Source of the DNA: Serinicoccus chungangensis
GTDB lineage: Bacteria > Actinomycetota > Actinomycetes > Actinomycetales > Dermatophilaceae
Assembly: GCF_006337125.1 (NCBI RefSeq)
Contig: NZ_CP040887.1
Coordinates: 1,550,001 to 1,614,000, forward strand
DNA: 64,000 nucleotides
Direction: 5' to 3'
Every line of letters begins with the position of its first letter. Positions within the stretch are counted from its first letter, which is position 1. Shown here in pieces: positions 24,097 to 33,362 of the stretch. A program made the position numbers and the translations under genes. The notes beneath the pieces are model-generated. The model saw only the letters and a program-made list of their open reading frames with translations. It did not search any database and was not told where the DNA came from.

Positions 24097-24645
24097 ATGA
24101 CGGGGCAGCTGCAGCCGGAGGACGCGACCTCCTTCGCCGGGTCGCAGGACGGGTTCGAGCGGCTCTGGACACCGCACCGGATGGCCTACGTCCGTGGCGA
24201 GCGTCCGAGCGCGGACGCGGGCGACGGCTGCCCGTTCTGCTCGGCGACGTCCGGCGCGGGCGGGGACGACCTCGTCGTGCACCGCGGGGAGCACTGCTAC
24301 GTCATCCTCAACCTCTTCCCCTACAACCCGGGCCACCTGCTCATCTGCCCCTACCGGCACGTCCCGCTCTACCTCGACCTCACCGACGAGGAGACGGCCG
24401 AGTTCACCGCGCTGACCAAGGCGGCCATCCGGGCGATCCAGGCGGCGAGCAACCCGGCAGGCTTCAACCTGGGGATGAACCAGGGCGAGGTCGCCGGCGC
24501 CGGCGTCGCGGCCCACCTGCACCAGCACGTCGTGCCGCGCTGGATGGGCGACGCCAACTTCCTGCCGATCGTCGGGCAGACCAAGGCGCTCCCGCAGCTG
24601 CTCGCCGACGTCCGGGAGCAGCTCGCCGCCGCCTGGCCGGCCTGA
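24097..24645 (+). CDS. HIT-domain protein (AP4A phosphorylase/hydrolase type)
   Basis: The 182-residue protein carries the histidine triad HLHQHVVPRW near residue 140 and an N-terminal CPFC zinc motif (residues 47-50). Both are usual in the actinobacterial branch to which the mycobacterial AP4A phosphorylase belongs. The LNLFPYNPGHLLICPYRH stretch is the family fingerprint. The predicted activity is cleavage of diadenosine tetraphosphate or related nucleotides. Its place just before pdxST is common in actinobacteria. The start is probably leaderless. Confidence 0.92.
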   Translation: MTGQLQPEDATSFAGSQDGFERLWTPHRMAYVRGERPSADAGDGCPFCSATSGAGGDDLVVHRGEHCYVILNLFPYNPGHLLICPYRHVPLYLDLTDEETAEFTALTKAAIRAIQAASNPAGFNLGMNQGEVAGAGVAAHLHQHVVPRWMGDANFLPIVGQTKALPQLLADVREQLAAAWPA

Positions 24646-24709
24646 GCGCCCGCCGGTGCACCTGCGCGCGGGGGCGGCATACCTGGTCCGGGGGCGGGTC
24701 TGCGGTCCG

Positions 24710-24715
24710 TAGACT
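24710..24715 (+). promoter_or_regulatory. Candidate -10 element of the pdxST promoter
   Basis: TAGACT lies so that transcription would begin at about 24721-24722, exactly where an in-frame GTG occurs. The transcript could therefore start leaderless at GTG 24721 or carry a leader of about 57 bases to ATG 24778. Confidence 0.4.
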
Positions 24716-24777
24716 GGGACGTGCGGCGCCCCCCGACCGCCGCGCCGTCCCCGATCGAGCACGAGAGGCCCCCAGGC

Positions 24778-25677
24778 ATGTCCGAGCCCACCCAGCCCAC
24801 CACCGGCACCACCCGCGTCAAGCGCGGCATGGCCGACATGCTCAAGGGCGGCGTCATCATGGACGTCGTCACCCCCGAGCAGGCCAAGATCGCCGAGGAC
24901 GCGGGAGCCGTCGCCGTCATGGCTCTGGAGCGGGTGCCGGCCGACATCCGCGCGCAGGGCGGGGTCTCGCGGATGAGCGACCCGGACATGATCGACGGCA
25001 TCATCGAGGCCGTCTCCATCCCGGTCATGGCCAAGGCCCGGATCGGCCACTTCGTCGAGGCGCAGGTGCTGCAGAGCCTGGGGGTCGACTACGTCGACGA
25101 GTCCGAGGTGCTCACCCCGGCCGACTACGCCCACCACATCGACAAGTGGGCCTTCACCGTGCCCTTCGTCTGCGGCGCCACCAACCTCGGGGAGGCCCTG
25201 CGCCGGATCACCGAGGGGGCGGCGATGATCCGCTCCAAGGGCGAGGCCGGCACCGGTGACGTGTCCAACGCGACCACCCACATGCGCTCGATCCGCGGCG
25301 AGATCAACCGGCTCTCCTCGCTGGCCGACGACGAGCTCTACGTCGCGGCCAAGGAGCTGCAGGCGCCCTACGACCTCGTCAAGGAGGTCGCGCGGGCCGG
25401 GAAGCTCCCGGTCGTGCTCTTCACCGCCGGCGGCATCGCCACCCCGGCCGACGCCGCGATGATGATGCAGCTCGGGGCCGAGGGCGTCTTCGTCGGCTCG
25501 GGCATCTTCAAGGCCGGCAACCCCGCGCAGCGGGCGGCCGCCATCGTCAAGGCCACGACCTTCCACGACGACCCCGACACCCTCGCCGAGGTCTCCCGCG
25601 GCCTGGGCGAGGCCATGGTCGGGATCAACGTCGACGACATCCCGCAGCCGCACCGGCTCGCCGAGCGCGGCTGGTGA
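24778..25677 (+). CDS. pdxS: Pyridoxal 5'-phosphate synthase lyase subunit PdxS
   Basis: The 299-residue protein contains the highly conserved PdxS stretches [46 protein letters not shown] and [13 protein letters not shown]. It condenses ribose 5-phosphate, glyceraldehyde 3-phosphate and ammonia to PLP as a dodecamer of TIM barrels. The catalytic lysines are in MAKARIGH and in the later [18 protein letters not shown] region. ATG 24778 matches the family start. An in-frame GTG at 24721, just after a -10-like TAGACT, could add 19 residues if the message is leaderless. pdxS overlaps pdxT by GTGA. Confidence 0.97.
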   Translation: MSEPTQPTTGTTRVKRGMADMLKGGVIMDVVTPEQAKIAEDAGAVAVMALERVPADIRAQGGVSRMSDPDMIDGIIEAVSIPVMAKARIGHFVEAQVLQSLGVDYVDESEVLTPADYAHHIDKWAFTVPFVCGATNLGEALRRITEGAAMIRSKGEAGTGDVSNATTHMRSIRGEINRLSSLADDELYVAAKELQAPYDLVKEVARAGKLPVVLFTAGGIATPADAAMMMQLGAEGVFVGSGIFKAGNPAQRAAAIVKATTFHDDPDTLAEVSRGLGEAMVGINVDDIPQPHRLAERGW

Positions 25678-26318
25678 GCGAGGCCGACGAGCAGCCGGCC
25701 GGCGTGCCGGCCGACGGGCAGCCCGCGCCCCGGCCCCCGGTCGTCGGCGTCCTCGCCGTCCAGGGCGACGTGCGCGAGCACGTCGCCGCCCTGCGTGCCT
25801 GCGGGGCCGATGCGCGGCTGGTCCGGCGCCCCCGGGAGCTGGAGGGCCTGGACGGCCTCGTGGTGCCGGGCGGTGAGTCCACGACCATCGACCGGTTGTG
25901 CCGCATCTTCGGGCTGCACGAGCCGATCCGTCGCCTCGTCGCCGAGGGGCTGCCGGTCTACGGCTCCTGCGCGGGGATGATCCAGCTCGCCGACGAGATC
26001 CTCGACGGGCACCCGGAGCAGCAGACCTTCGGCGGCATCGACATGACCGTGCGGCGCAACGCCTTCGGCCGCCAGGTCGACAGCTTCGAGACCGACCTGG
26101 AGATCGCCGGCCTGCCCGACCCGGACCGGCCGTTCCCCGCCGTCTTCATCCGGGCGCCCTGGGTGGAGCGGGTCGGCCACGACGTCGAGGTGCTCGCCGC
26201 CGTGGAGGGCCACCCGGTCGCCGTCCGCCAGGGCGGCCTGCTGGCCACGAGCTTCCACCCCGAGGTCACCGGCGACCACCGGGTCCACGCCCTCTTCGTG
26301 CAGCTCTGCTCAGGCTGA
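25674..26318 (+). CDS. pdxT: Pyridoxal 5'-phosphate synthase glutaminase subunit PdxT
   Basis: This 214-residue class I amidotransferase feeds ammonia to PdxS. The nucleophile Cys is in [11 protein letters not shown] and the partner His-Glu in [22 protein letters not shown] and PGGESTTI are PdxT signatures. The first 20 residues are extra compared with the usual family start and rich in Ala/Pro, so translation might begin later, but the GTGA overlap with pdxS supports GTG 25674. The 3' end overlaps the convergent GNAT gene by 9 bp. Confidence 0.95.
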   Translation: MSEADEQPAGVPADGQPAPRPPVVGVLAVQGDVREHVAALRACGADARLVRRPRELEGLDGLVVPGGESTTIDRLCRIFGLHEPIRRLVAEGLPVYGSCAGMIQLADEILDGHPEQQTFGGIDMTVRRNAFGRQVDSFETDLEIAGLPDPDRPFPAVFIRAPWVERVGHDVEVLAAVEGHPVAVRQGGLLATSFHPEVTGDHRVHALFVQLCSG

Positions 26319-26843
26319 GTCCGGCAGGACCATGAGGACGAGGTCGTCCGCGTGGTCAGGCACCCAGCCCGGCCGCAGGGTGGCGACGTCGCGCCAGCCC
26401 CGGCGCAGGTAGAGCGCCCGCGCGGCCGCGTGGCCGGGGAAGACGTCGAGCACCGGCAGCAGCCCCTGCTCGCGTGCCCAGCCGACGGCGGTCTCCAGCA
26501 GGCGTCCGCCCAGGCCGAGCCCCGCCCGACCGGGCCCGACGAAGAGCGTGGAGACGGAGCCGAGGCGGGCCAGCGGCATACCGGTGGCGGCGAGGAAGCC
26601 CCGGCCGATCTCGCCGTCCTCCACCCGGTCGACCGCGACGTGACCGGCGAGCGCCCCGTCCACCTCCACGACCCAGGCGGCCAGGTCGCGGGGCCGGGCG
26701 ACGAACTGCTCGCCCGGCATCGGCAGCGGGTCGCGCATGGGGTAGCCGGTGGCCGGCTGCTGGGCGAGGAGCATCCGCGCGAGCTCGGGGACGTCCTCGT
26801 CCGCGCGCGGGCGCAGGAGGACACCGTCGGGGGAGGAGGGCAC
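26310..26843 (-). CDS. GNAT-family N-acetyltransferase
   Basis: The 177-residue protein starts with the typical GNAT opening [18 protein letters not shown]. It has the acetyl-CoA pyrophosphate loop in [23 protein letters not shown] (Q/RxxGxG/A form GRAGLGLG near residue 120) and ends with [24 protein letters not shown], the standard last helix and strand. The substrate is unknown. GTG 26843 is the start. It is convergent with pdxT and overlaps its end. Confidence 0.9.
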   Translation of the reverse strand: MPSSPDGVLLRPRADEDVPELARMLLAQQPATGYPMRDPLPMPGEQFVARPRDLAAWVVEVDGALAGHVAVDRVEDGEIGRGFLAATGMPLARLGSVSTLFVGPGRAGLGLGGRLLETAVGWAREQGLLPVLDVFPGHAAARALYLRRGWRDVATLRPGWVPDHADDLVLMVLPDSA

Positions 26844-26884
26844 GACGCGAGCCTAGGCCGTGCCCCGACGGTATGCCGACGGTC

Positions 26885-29227
26885 TCAGCGCAGGTGGCGC
26901 CCCAGGGCCGCCATCGTGGTGTCGGTGATCCCCGAGTCGCCGCCGAGGACGTACATCGAGCCCGGCTGCAGGTGGGTGAGCGCCAGCTCGGCGCCCCGGG
27001 CCACCTTGTCGCCGCGGGTCAGCACCAGCGGGGCGTCGTGCCGCCCGGCGAGGGCGGCCGCGACCAGGGCGTCCGGGAAGTCGGTGCCGATCGCCACGAA
27101 CGCGGGGTCGGTGCCCTGCGGGAAGGTCGCCGCGACCTTGGCCGCGGTCCGGTAACGGTCCGTGCCGGCCCAGCGCTGCGCCCCGACGGAGGCGTAGCGA
27201 CCGGCCTCGCGCATGACCGTCGCCGAGACCGCGCCGTCGCCGCCCAGGACGACGACCTCGCGCGGGCGCAGCCGCTCCAGGGCACGTCGGGTGCTGGGGT
27301 GCAGCTCGTCGCCCCGCGTGAGGAGCAGCGGCACCTGCTCGCCGTTGGCGACGGCGGCCCCGGCCAGGGCGTCCGGGAACGCCTGACCGCTGGCGAGCAG
27401 CACCCGGTCGACGCGGGAGGGGTAGTAGTCGGAGAGCGCGGCCGCGGTGGCGTAGCGGTCGGTCCCGGCCACCCGGTCCACCCGGCCGGTGCGGGCGTAG
27501 GAGCGCAGCTCCCTCAGCACCGTGTCGCCGACCGCCTCGGTGCCGCCGAGCACGACCAGCCGGTCCGGGCGCAGGCGCGTCAGCGCCCGTCGCGTGGCAC
27601 CGGGGAGGTCGTCGGCCCGGCTCAGCAGGATCGGGGCGTCGTAGACCCCGGCCCGGGCCGAGGCGGCCAGGGCGTCGGGGTAGTCCTGGCCGGAGACGAC
27701 GTAGACCACCTCGAGGCCGGGGGACCACTGCTCTGCCACGGTCGCCGCCGTGCCATAGCGGTCGGTGCCGCCGAGGCGCACCGGCCCGGTCGGCGTCGGC
27801 TCGGGCGCCGGGGCCGGGGCGGCGAAGGTGAAGTAGTCCGAGGACAGCCCGTCGGACCACGTCGGCCAGTAGCGGGCCAGCATGAGGCCGGTGCCGGTGG
27901 CGTGGGCGTAGGTGTACTGCCCGCCGGCGGTGAAGCCCTCGACCCGGGCGGTGAGCACCCGCCCGCCCCAGGCGCCCACGCCGTCGCGGGTGAGGACCTG
28001 GATGCGCTCGACCCGGTGGATGCCGTAGCGCTGCTGCAGCGCGGTGCGCGGCAGCGAGGCGCTCCAGCGGTGCCGCGGGTTCGCCGCCACCGCGTCGTAG
28101 GGGTCGCGCTGGGCGGTGAGGTAGTCGTGCCCGTTGCCCGAGGCGATGGTCTGGCCGCCGGTCGAGGCGGAGTACATCGTCGTCGCCAGCCGGCGGCCGT
28201 TGGGGAAGGCGAAGGTCAGCACCTGCCCGGCCGTCGCGTCCACGGCCGAGGTGTTGGCGGTGTACTCGTAGGAGCTGATGCTGCCGTCGCCCCGGCGCAC
28301 CCCGCGCCCGCGGTAGGCCTGGCACGCGGTGGTGTCGCAGATGTCGTAGTAGCTGGTGCTGGCGCTGCGCTGGGCGTAGGTCCGGGCGGCGACGGACTGC
28401 GCCTGGAGCGCCTCGGGGTGGAAGGACGGGCCCATCTCGGCCGCGACCACCGAGCGCAGGTAGTGCTCGAGGGGCAGGTGGTTGACGCTCGCGAGGGACG
28501 TGCTCCCCCGGTACGTCGCCGTGACGGCACCGCGGTAGATGCGCCGCGACCCGTCGGGGAGCACGAGGTCCACCGTCTGCTCCGAGGGGGAGCTGAAGGT
28601 GACCGGGCAGCGGCGGGACATGCCCGAGGGCCACCACGTCGACCACGAGGACCCGTCATACCCCTGCAGGACGCAGGACGACGCCGAGCCGCTGGTCGCG
28701 CGGACCCGCCACTGGCTGCGGCCGGACGGGAGGGCGTAGGTCGTGCCGCCGGCCGTCGCGCCCACGCGCAGCCCGCTGCGGTGCGCGACCTGGGTCACGC
28801 CGTCGTGGTCGATGGTGATGCCCACGGAGATGTCCGACGGGGCCCAGGTCTCCAGTCGGGTGCCGGGGTAGTAGAAGGAGATGATCCGCTCGTGCGACAG
28901 GCCCTGCTGGCCCGCGCCGTGCGCCCCCCACTGGGACATGCCGATCCGGTGGCCGAAACCGCCCCCGGTGATGTCGTAGCTCCCGTCGGCCGGGACGGGG
29001 TAGACCTCCGAGCCGGGCACGGGGGCCGGCAGCACGGAGGCGTCCGTCACCACCGTGGTCTCCCCGAGCTCCTCGGGGGTCTCGACGGCGTCGACCGACT
29101 CGGCCTGCTGGGCGTAGGGGAGGGCGTCCTGCGCCGCGTCCGGCTCCTGCGGCGCGGCCGTGGCGGGCGCACCGGTGAGGGAGAGGACGACAGCGAGGGT
29201 GAGGCCGACGAGGGACGGTCGTCGCAC
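26885..29227 (-). CDS. Secreted SpoIID/LytB-like protein with three cell-wall-binding type 2 repeats
   Basis: The 780-residue precursor starts at GTG 29227 after GGAG. It has a signal peptide (RRPSLVGLTLAVVLSLTG, cut near APATAAPQ). Residues about 90-450 are a SpoIID-type domain: FGHRIGMSQWGAHGAGQQGL, HLPLEHYLRSVVAAEM and QSVAARTYAQR are its fingerprints, followed by SASTGGQTI. This domain in SpoIID cleaves peptidoglycan glycan strands lacking stem peptides, and LytB is a modifier of wall hydrolases. A short Pro-rich linker then leads to three CWB2 repeats with GTDRY cores (RLGGTDRYGTA, RVAGTDRYATA, RWAGTDRYRTA), which hold proteins to the wall. The organism is not expected to sporulate, so a role in wall remodelling is likely. 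Confidence 0.9.
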   Translation of the reverse strand: MRRPSLVGLTLAVVLSLTGAPATAAPQEPDAAQDALPYAQQAESVDAVETPEELGETTVVTDASVLPAPVPGSEVYPVPADGSYDITGGGFGHRIGMSQWGAHGAGQQGLSHERIISFYYPGTRLETWAPSDISVGITIDHDGVTQVAHRSGLRVGATAGGTTYALPSGRSQWRVRATSGSASSCVLQGYDGSSWSTWWPSGMSRRCPVTFSSPSEQTVDLVLPDGSRRIYRGAVTATYRGSTSLASVNHLPLEHYLRSVVAAEMGPSFHPEALQAQSVAARTYAQRSASTSYYDICDTTACQAYRGRGVRRGDGSISSYEYTANTSAVDATAGQVLTFAFPNGRRLATTMYSASTGGQTIASGNGHDYLTAQRDPYDAVAANPRHRWSASLPRTALQQRYGIHRVERIQVLTRDGVGAWGGRVLTARVEGFTAGGQYTYAHATGTGLMLARYWPTWSDGLSSDYFTFAAPAPAPEPTPTGPVRLGGTDRYGTAATVAEQWSPGLEVVYVVSGQDYPDALAASARAGVYDAPILLSRADDLPGATRRALTRLRPDRLVVLGGTEAVGDTVLRELRSYARTGRVDRVAGTDRYATAAALSDYYPSRVDRVLLASGQAFPDALAGAAVANGEQVPLLLTRGDELHPSTRRALERLRPREVVVLGGDGAVSATVMREAGRYASVGAQRWAGTDRYRTAAKVAATFPQGTDPAFVAIGTDFPDALVAAALAGRHDAPLVLTRGDKVARGAELALTHLQPGSMYVLGGDSGITDTTMAALGRHLR

Positions 29228-29485
29228 GATGACTCCATGAGGATGGGAAGGGTGCCCGAGCAGGGACGTTGCCCAGGCGCTCATTACTATGCGGTACGAG
29301 ATGTGCCTGGGGCAAGAGTGGCGGGTGATCCCGCCGACCGGTCGGCGCGTGCTCCCCGGGCCTCGTCGGACCCGTCGGGCTTCCGGCCTGCCGGACCTCG
29401 GCAGGTAACCTGAGGAGCTGGTGCCGCCCCGACCCGGACGGGCGCGGCATCCCTGACCGTCACGTCGACAGATCGAGGAGCAACG
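29228..29485. other. 258-bp divergent promoter region of the SpoIID-like gene and yebC
   Basis: GGTAACCT at 29404 lies in the yebC leader, and GAGGAGCAACG precedes the yebC ATG as its ribosome site. I see no gene and no recognisable RNA element. Confidence 0.35.
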
Positions 29486-30256
29486 ATGAGTGGCCACTCC
29501 AAGTGGGCGACGACCAAGCACAAGAAGGCCGCGATCGACGCCAAGCGGGGCAAGCTCTTCGCCAAGCTCATCAAGAACATCGAGGTCGCGGCCCGGATGG
29601 GCGGGGGAGACCCGGCCGGCAACCCGACCCTCTACGACGCCATCCAGAAGGCCAAGAAGAGCTCGGTCCCCAACGACAACATCGACCGGGCCGTCAAGCG
29701 CGGCTCCGGCGCCGAGGCCGGCGGCGCGAGCTACGAGGCCCTGGTCTACGAGGGCTACGCCCCGGGGGGTGTGGCGCTCTACATCGAGTGCCTGACCGAC
29801 AACAAGAACCGTGCGGTCATGGAGGTGCGCACGGCCCTGACCCGCAACGGCGGCTCGATGGCCGACAGCGGCTCGGTGGCCTACCTCTTCGAGCGCAAGG
29901 GCCAGGTCGTCGTGCCCAAGGAGCAGGAGAGCGGGGAGACCAGCGAGGACGCGCTGCTGGAGATCGTGCTCGAGTCCGGCGCCGAGGAGGTCGAGGACGT
30001 GGGCGAGTCCTTCGAGGTCATCTCCGAGGCCGGCGACGTCGTGGCGGTCCGGACGGCGCTCCAGGACGCGGGCCTGGACTACGACTCCGCCGAGACGACT
30101 TTCGTGCCCAGCATGCAGGTCCCGCTGGACGCCGACGGCGCCAAGAAGGTCATCCGGGTCGTGGACGCCCTCGAGGACTGCGACGACGTCCAGAACGTCT
30201 ACTCCAACGCCGACATCTCCGACGAGGTCCTCGCCGAGCTCGACGCGCAGGACTGA
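29486..30256 (+). CDS. yebC: YebC/PmpR-family translational/transcriptional regulator
   Basis: The 256-residue protein shows the invariant start [22 protein letters not shown], split over three known domains, with [16 protein letters not shown] in the middle and [17 protein letters not shown] residues ([16 protein letters not shown]) at the end. YebC-type proteins bind DNA or the ribosome. Recent work on the family links them to easing proline-rich stalling, while older reports describe repression of ruvC and quorum genes. Directly upstream of ruvCAB is the usual place in bacteria. The ATG follows a strong GAGGAG. Confidence 0.95.
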   Translation: MSGHSKWATTKHKKAAIDAKRGKLFAKLIKNIEVAARMGGGDPAGNPTLYDAIQKAKKSSVPNDNIDRAVKRGSGAEAGGASYEALVYEGYAPGGVALYIECLTDNKNRAVMEVRTALTRNGGSMADSGSVAYLFERKGQVVVPKEQESGETSEDALLEIVLESGAEEVEDVGESFEVISEAGDVVAVRTALQDAGLDYDSAETTFVPSMQVPLDADGAKKVIRVVDALEDCDDVQNVYSNADISDEVLAELDAQD

Positions 30257-30353
30257 CCCCTCCCTCCGGAGGGCGTGTCGCGCCCGGGGCCGGTCGCGCC
30301 GGACTTGTAGCGTGGTGTCCGAACATCTGTCCACACCACCGAACGGGAGCGGT

Positions 30354-31019
30354 ATGCGCGTGCTCGGCGTCGACCCCGGCCTCACCCGCTGCGGCCTCGG
30401 GGTCGTCGAGGGGCTCCCGGGGCGCTCGCTGCGCCTGGTCGAGGTGGGGGTCGTGCGCACCCCGCCGGGCGACGAGCCGGCCGAGCGGCTGCTCACCCTG
30501 CAGACCGAGATCGACGAGTGGCTGGCCCGCACCCGCCCCGACGCTGTGGCGGTGGAGCGGGTCTTCGCCAGCACCCGCAACAGCAGCATCATGGGCGTGG
30601 CGCAGGCCTCCGCCGTGCCGATGCTGGCCGCGGCCCGGCTCGGGCTGCCCCTCGTGCTGCACACGCCCTCGGAGGTCAAGGCCGCCGTCACCGGCAACGG
30701 CCGGGCCGACAAGGCGCAGGTCACCCACATGGTGACGCGCATCCTCACCCTCGAGCAGGCCCCTCGGCCCGCCGACGCCGCCGACGCGCTGGCGCTGGCG
30801 ATCTGTCACCTCTGGCGCGGAGCCGCACGTGGCCTGCCCGAGGACGCCGCGGGCGGCCGCAACCGTCTGCAGGACGCCGAGGACCAGGCGTCCCGTGCCG
30901 CCCCCAACCGGCTCGCCCAGCTGCACGCCGAGCACCGCACCGCCCGCGCGGCCAGCGCCCGTGCCTCGGCGCGCGGCGGGCGTGCCACCACCGTCAGCAG
31001 CAGGAGGAACCCCCGGTGA
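30354..31019 (+). CDS. ruvC: Holliday junction endonuclease RuvC
   Basis: The 221-residue resolvase has an RNase H-like core with the acidic catalytic residues in [13 protein letters not shown] (Asp), [11 protein letters not shown] (Glu) and [15 protein letters not shown] (two Asp). The C-terminal 45 residues are an Arg/Ala-rich extension beyond the usual 170-180 residue length, frequent in actinobacteria. It cuts the crossed strands of Holliday junctions moved by RuvAB. TAGCGT at 30307-30312 may be its -10 box. The end overlaps ruvA by GTGA. Confidence 0.96.
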   Translation: MRVLGVDPGLTRCGLGVVEGLPGRSLRLVEVGVVRTPPGDEPAERLLTLQTEIDEWLARTRPDAVAVERVFASTRNSSIMGVAQASAVPMLAAARLGLPLVLHTPSEVKAAVTGNGRADKAQVTHMVTRILTLEQAPRPADAADALALAICHLWRGAARGLPEDAAGGRNRLQDAEDQASRAAPNRLAQLHAEHRTARAASARASARGGRATTVSSRRNPR

Positions 31020-31633
31020 TCGCCTCGGTCCGCGGACCCGTCCGCCACGTCGGTCTCGACCACGTCGTCGTCGAGGTCGGGGGCGTGGGTCTGCTCGTCC
31101 ACACCACCCCGGAGACCGCGTCCGGCTGCCGGACCGGGCAGGAGCTCACCCTGGAGACCACCCTCGTGGTCCGGGAGGAGTCGCTGACCCTCTACGGCTT
31201 CGCCGGTGCGGACGCCAAGGCCCTCTTCGAGCAGGTCCAGACGGTGAGCGGGGTCGGCCCCCGGCTGGCCCTGGCCATGCTGTCCGTCCACTCGCCCGGG
31301 GACGTCCGGGCCGCGCTGGCCCAGGGCGACCTCGTGGCCCTCACCAAGGTGCCGGGCATCGGCCGCAAGTCCGCCGAGCGGCTGGTCCTGGAGCTCAAGG
31401 ACAAGATCCTGGCGATGGGCGTCGAGCCCGGTCTGGCCGGCGGCGCGGGGGCGGCACCGGGCGGTGCGGCCGGCGAGGACGCGGTGCACACCCAGGTCCG
31501 GGAGGCCCTGCAGGGGCTGGGCTGGACCACCCGGCAGGCGGACGGCGCGCTGACCGCCGTGACCAAGGGCGCCGACGCGCCCACCGACGTGGCCGCGCTG
31601 CTGCGGGCGACGCTGCGGGAGCTGGGCCGGTGA
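31016..31633 (+). CDS. ruvA: Holliday junction DNA helicase subunit RuvA
   Basis: The 205-residue protein follows the three-domain RuvA plan: an OB fold ([22 protein letters not shown]), a double helix-hairpin-helix region ([14 protein letters not shown] and [19 protein letters not shown]), then a flexible Gly/Ala linker and domain III ([18 protein letters not shown]), which touches RuvB. RuvA tetramers hold the junction in a flat square shape. Start GTG overlaps the ruvC stop; the gene overlaps ruvB by GTGA. Confidence 0.96.
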   Translation: MIASVRGPVRHVGLDHVVVEVGGVGLLVHTTPETASGCRTGQELTLETTLVVREESLTLYGFAGADAKALFEQVQTVSGVGPRLALAMLSVHSPGDVRAALAQGDLVALTKVPGIGRKSAERLVLELKDKILAMGVEPGLAGGAGAAPGGAAGEDAVHTQVREALQGLGWTTRQADGALTAVTKGADAPTDVAALLRATLRELGR

Positions 31634-32784
31634 GCGGCGCCGACGAGACGACGACCGACGGGTCCTACGAGGTCGACGTGCCGCCGGAGGCCTACGGCGA
31701 CCCCGAGCGGGTCGTCGACCCCTCCGGCACCGACGAGGAGCGCCGCATCGAGGCGGCCCTGCGGCCGCGCCGGCTCGCGGAGTTCCCCGGGCAGCGGCGG
31801 GTGCGGGACCAGCTCGGCCTCGTCCTCGAGGCGGCCCGGCGGCGCGGCAGCCCGCCCGACCACGTCCTGCTCTCCGGCCCGCCCGGGCTGGGCAAGACCA
31901 CGTTGGCCATGATCATCGCCGGCGAGCTCGAGCAGCCGATCCGCATCACCAGCGGCCCCGCCATCCAGCACGCCGGCGACCTGGCGGCCGTGCTGTCCTC
32001 GCTGGTGGAGGGCGAGGTCCTCTTCCTCGACGAGATCCACCGCATGTCCCGGCCGGCCGAGGAGATGCTCTACCTCGCGATGGAGGACTTCCGGGTCGAC
32101 GTCATCGTCGGCAAGGGCCCGGGCGCCACGGCCATCCCGCTGGAGCTGCCGCCGTTCACCGTGGTCGGGGCCACGACCCGCGCGGGGCTGCTGCCCGCGC
32201 CGCTGCGCGACCGCTTCGGCTTCACCGGGCACCTCGACTACTACGCCACCGAGGACCTCGTGGCCATCCTGCGCCGCAACGCCGCGCTCCTGGAGATCGA
32301 GGCGGACGAGCCGGGCATCACCCAGATCGCCTCCCGGTCCCGGGGGACGCCGCGCATCGCCAACCGGCTCCTCCGCCGGGTCCGTGACTGGGCGCAGGTC
32401 CACGGCCAGCACGTCGTGGACGAGGCGGCCGCCCACGAGGCGCTGGCGCTCTTCGACGTCGACGAGCTGGGGCTGGACCGGCTCGACCGGGCGGTGCTCG
32501 AGGCCCTGTGCACCCGCTTCCGCGGGGGCCCGGTGGGGCTGTCCACGCTCGCCGTGGCCGTCGGGGAGGAGCCCGACACCGTGGAGACGGTGGCCGAGCC
32601 CTACCTCGTCCGCGAGGGCTTCATGATCCGCACCCCGCGCGGGCGCGCCGCGAGCCCCGCCGCCTGGGAGCACCTCGGGCTGACCGCCCCGCCCGAGGCC
32701 GGGGCCGCGGTGCCCGGGCACGGCGCGACGGGCCGCTTCGGCGGGGACGACCCCCAGGCCGGCACCCTGCCGCTGGGCGACTGA
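31630..32784 (+). CDS. ruvB: Holliday junction branch migration ATPase RuvB
   Basis: The 384-residue AAA+ motor has Walker [16 protein letters not shown] (about residue 80), Walker [11 protein letters not shown], sensor 1 [11 protein letters not shown], the arginine finger in PLRDRFGF and sensor 2 [16 protein letters not shown], then the winged-helix domain. The first 30 residues and the last 25 are low-complexity additions, so the protein is longer than the usual 340-350. It pumps DNA through RuvA-bound junctions. It closes the ruvCAB set. Confidence 0.97.
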   Translation: MSGADETTTDGSYEVDVPPEAYGDPERVVDPSGTDEERRIEAALRPRRLAEFPGQRRVRDQLGLVLEAARRRGSPPDHVLLSGPPGLGKTTLAMIIAGELEQPIRITSGPAIQHAGDLAAVLSSLVEGEVLFLDEIHRMSRPAEEMLYLAMEDFRVDVIVGKGPGATAIPLELPPFTVVGATTRAGLLPAPLRDRFGFTGHLDYYATEDLVAILRRNAALLEIEADEPGITQIASRSRGTPRIANRLLRRVRDWAQVHGQHVVDEAAAHEALALFDVDELGLDRLDRAVLEALCTRFRGGPVGLSTLAVAVGEEPDTVETVAEPYLVREGFMIRTPRGRAASPAAWEHLGLTAPPEAGAAVPGHGATGRFGGDDPQAGTLPLGD

Positions 32785-32852
32785 CCGTGGACGTGCTGCC
32801 GCGGCGGGGGTTCCTCGGTCGGGCGGCGCGGGTGACCGTGGACGTGCTGCCG
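32782..32852. repeat. 20-bp direct repeat pair between ruvB and yajC
   Basis: TGACCGTGGACGTGCTGCCG occurs at 32782-32801, starting on the ruvB stop codon, and again at 32833-32852. The 51-bp offset shows a partial local duplication; the sequence between the copies does not match further. Confidence 0.7.
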
Positions 32853-32996
32853 GGGACACGGCACACCGGCCTCTTTGGCCGCCCCAGGGGACTCACCTAG
32901 ACTGCCCGGGGTGCCTGCCGCGCGCGTCAGCGTGCGCAGCGGGACGACGGCGTCGCACCGGCGCCCCACGAGACACGCTTTCTGAAGGGTCACTCC

Positions 32997-33362
32997 ATGA
33001 CACTGGCGACCGGCGCCGCTGCGGGCACGGGAGGCTCCGGCCTCACGGTGCTCATCCTGGCACTGCCGATCCTCTTCCTGCTGTTCCTCATGTTCAGCCA
33101 GCGTCGGCGGGCCAGGGCCGTCACCGACGCCCAGGGACAGCTGCAGCCGGGGCAGGAGGTCATGACGACCTCGGGGATGTACGGCGTCGTGCGCGCCATC
33201 GAGGATGACGTCGTGCACCTGGAGGCCGGGGGCTCGGTCTTCCGCTTCCAGCGCCGGGCGATCCTGCCCCTGTCCATGGTGGGTGGCGGCTCGACGTCCC
33301 GGGGGGCAGCGGCCGACCAGGGCGCCGAGGGCACGGACGGCGACGAGGAGCCCCAGCGATGA
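32997..33362 (+). CDS. yajC: Preprotein translocase accessory subunit YajC
   Basis: The 121-residue protein has one N-terminal membrane helix (residues about 16-34) followed by the YajC motif FSQRRRARAVTDAQGQLQPGQEVMTTSGMYGVV, here split at FSQRRRARA and GQLQPGQEVMTTSGMYG, and a small beta domain ending in FQRRAILPL. The C-terminal 20 residues are Gly/Glu-rich. It accompanies SecDF in the holotranslocon. The preceding 212 bases hold a short direct repeat pair and the leader. It overlaps secD by ATGA. Confidence 0.93.
   Translation: MTLATGAAAGTGGSGLTVLILALPILFLLFLMFSQRRRARAVTDAQGQLQPGQEVMTTSGMYGVVRAIEDDVVHLEAGGSVFRFQRRAILPLSMVGGGSTSRGAAADQGAEGTDGDEEPQR

Noticed and set aside
23128..25653. An 841-codon minus-strand open frame across pdxS and the HIT gene
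   Set aside because: Only residues after ATG 24015 form the ATP-grasp protein; upstream codons are antisense shadows of strongly recognised genes.
26885..30748. A 1287-codon minus-strand open frame that includes the SpoIID-like gene
   Set aside because: Only the part from GTG 29227 has real protein character. The remainder runs antisense through yebC and ruvC, a common result in GC-rich DNA.
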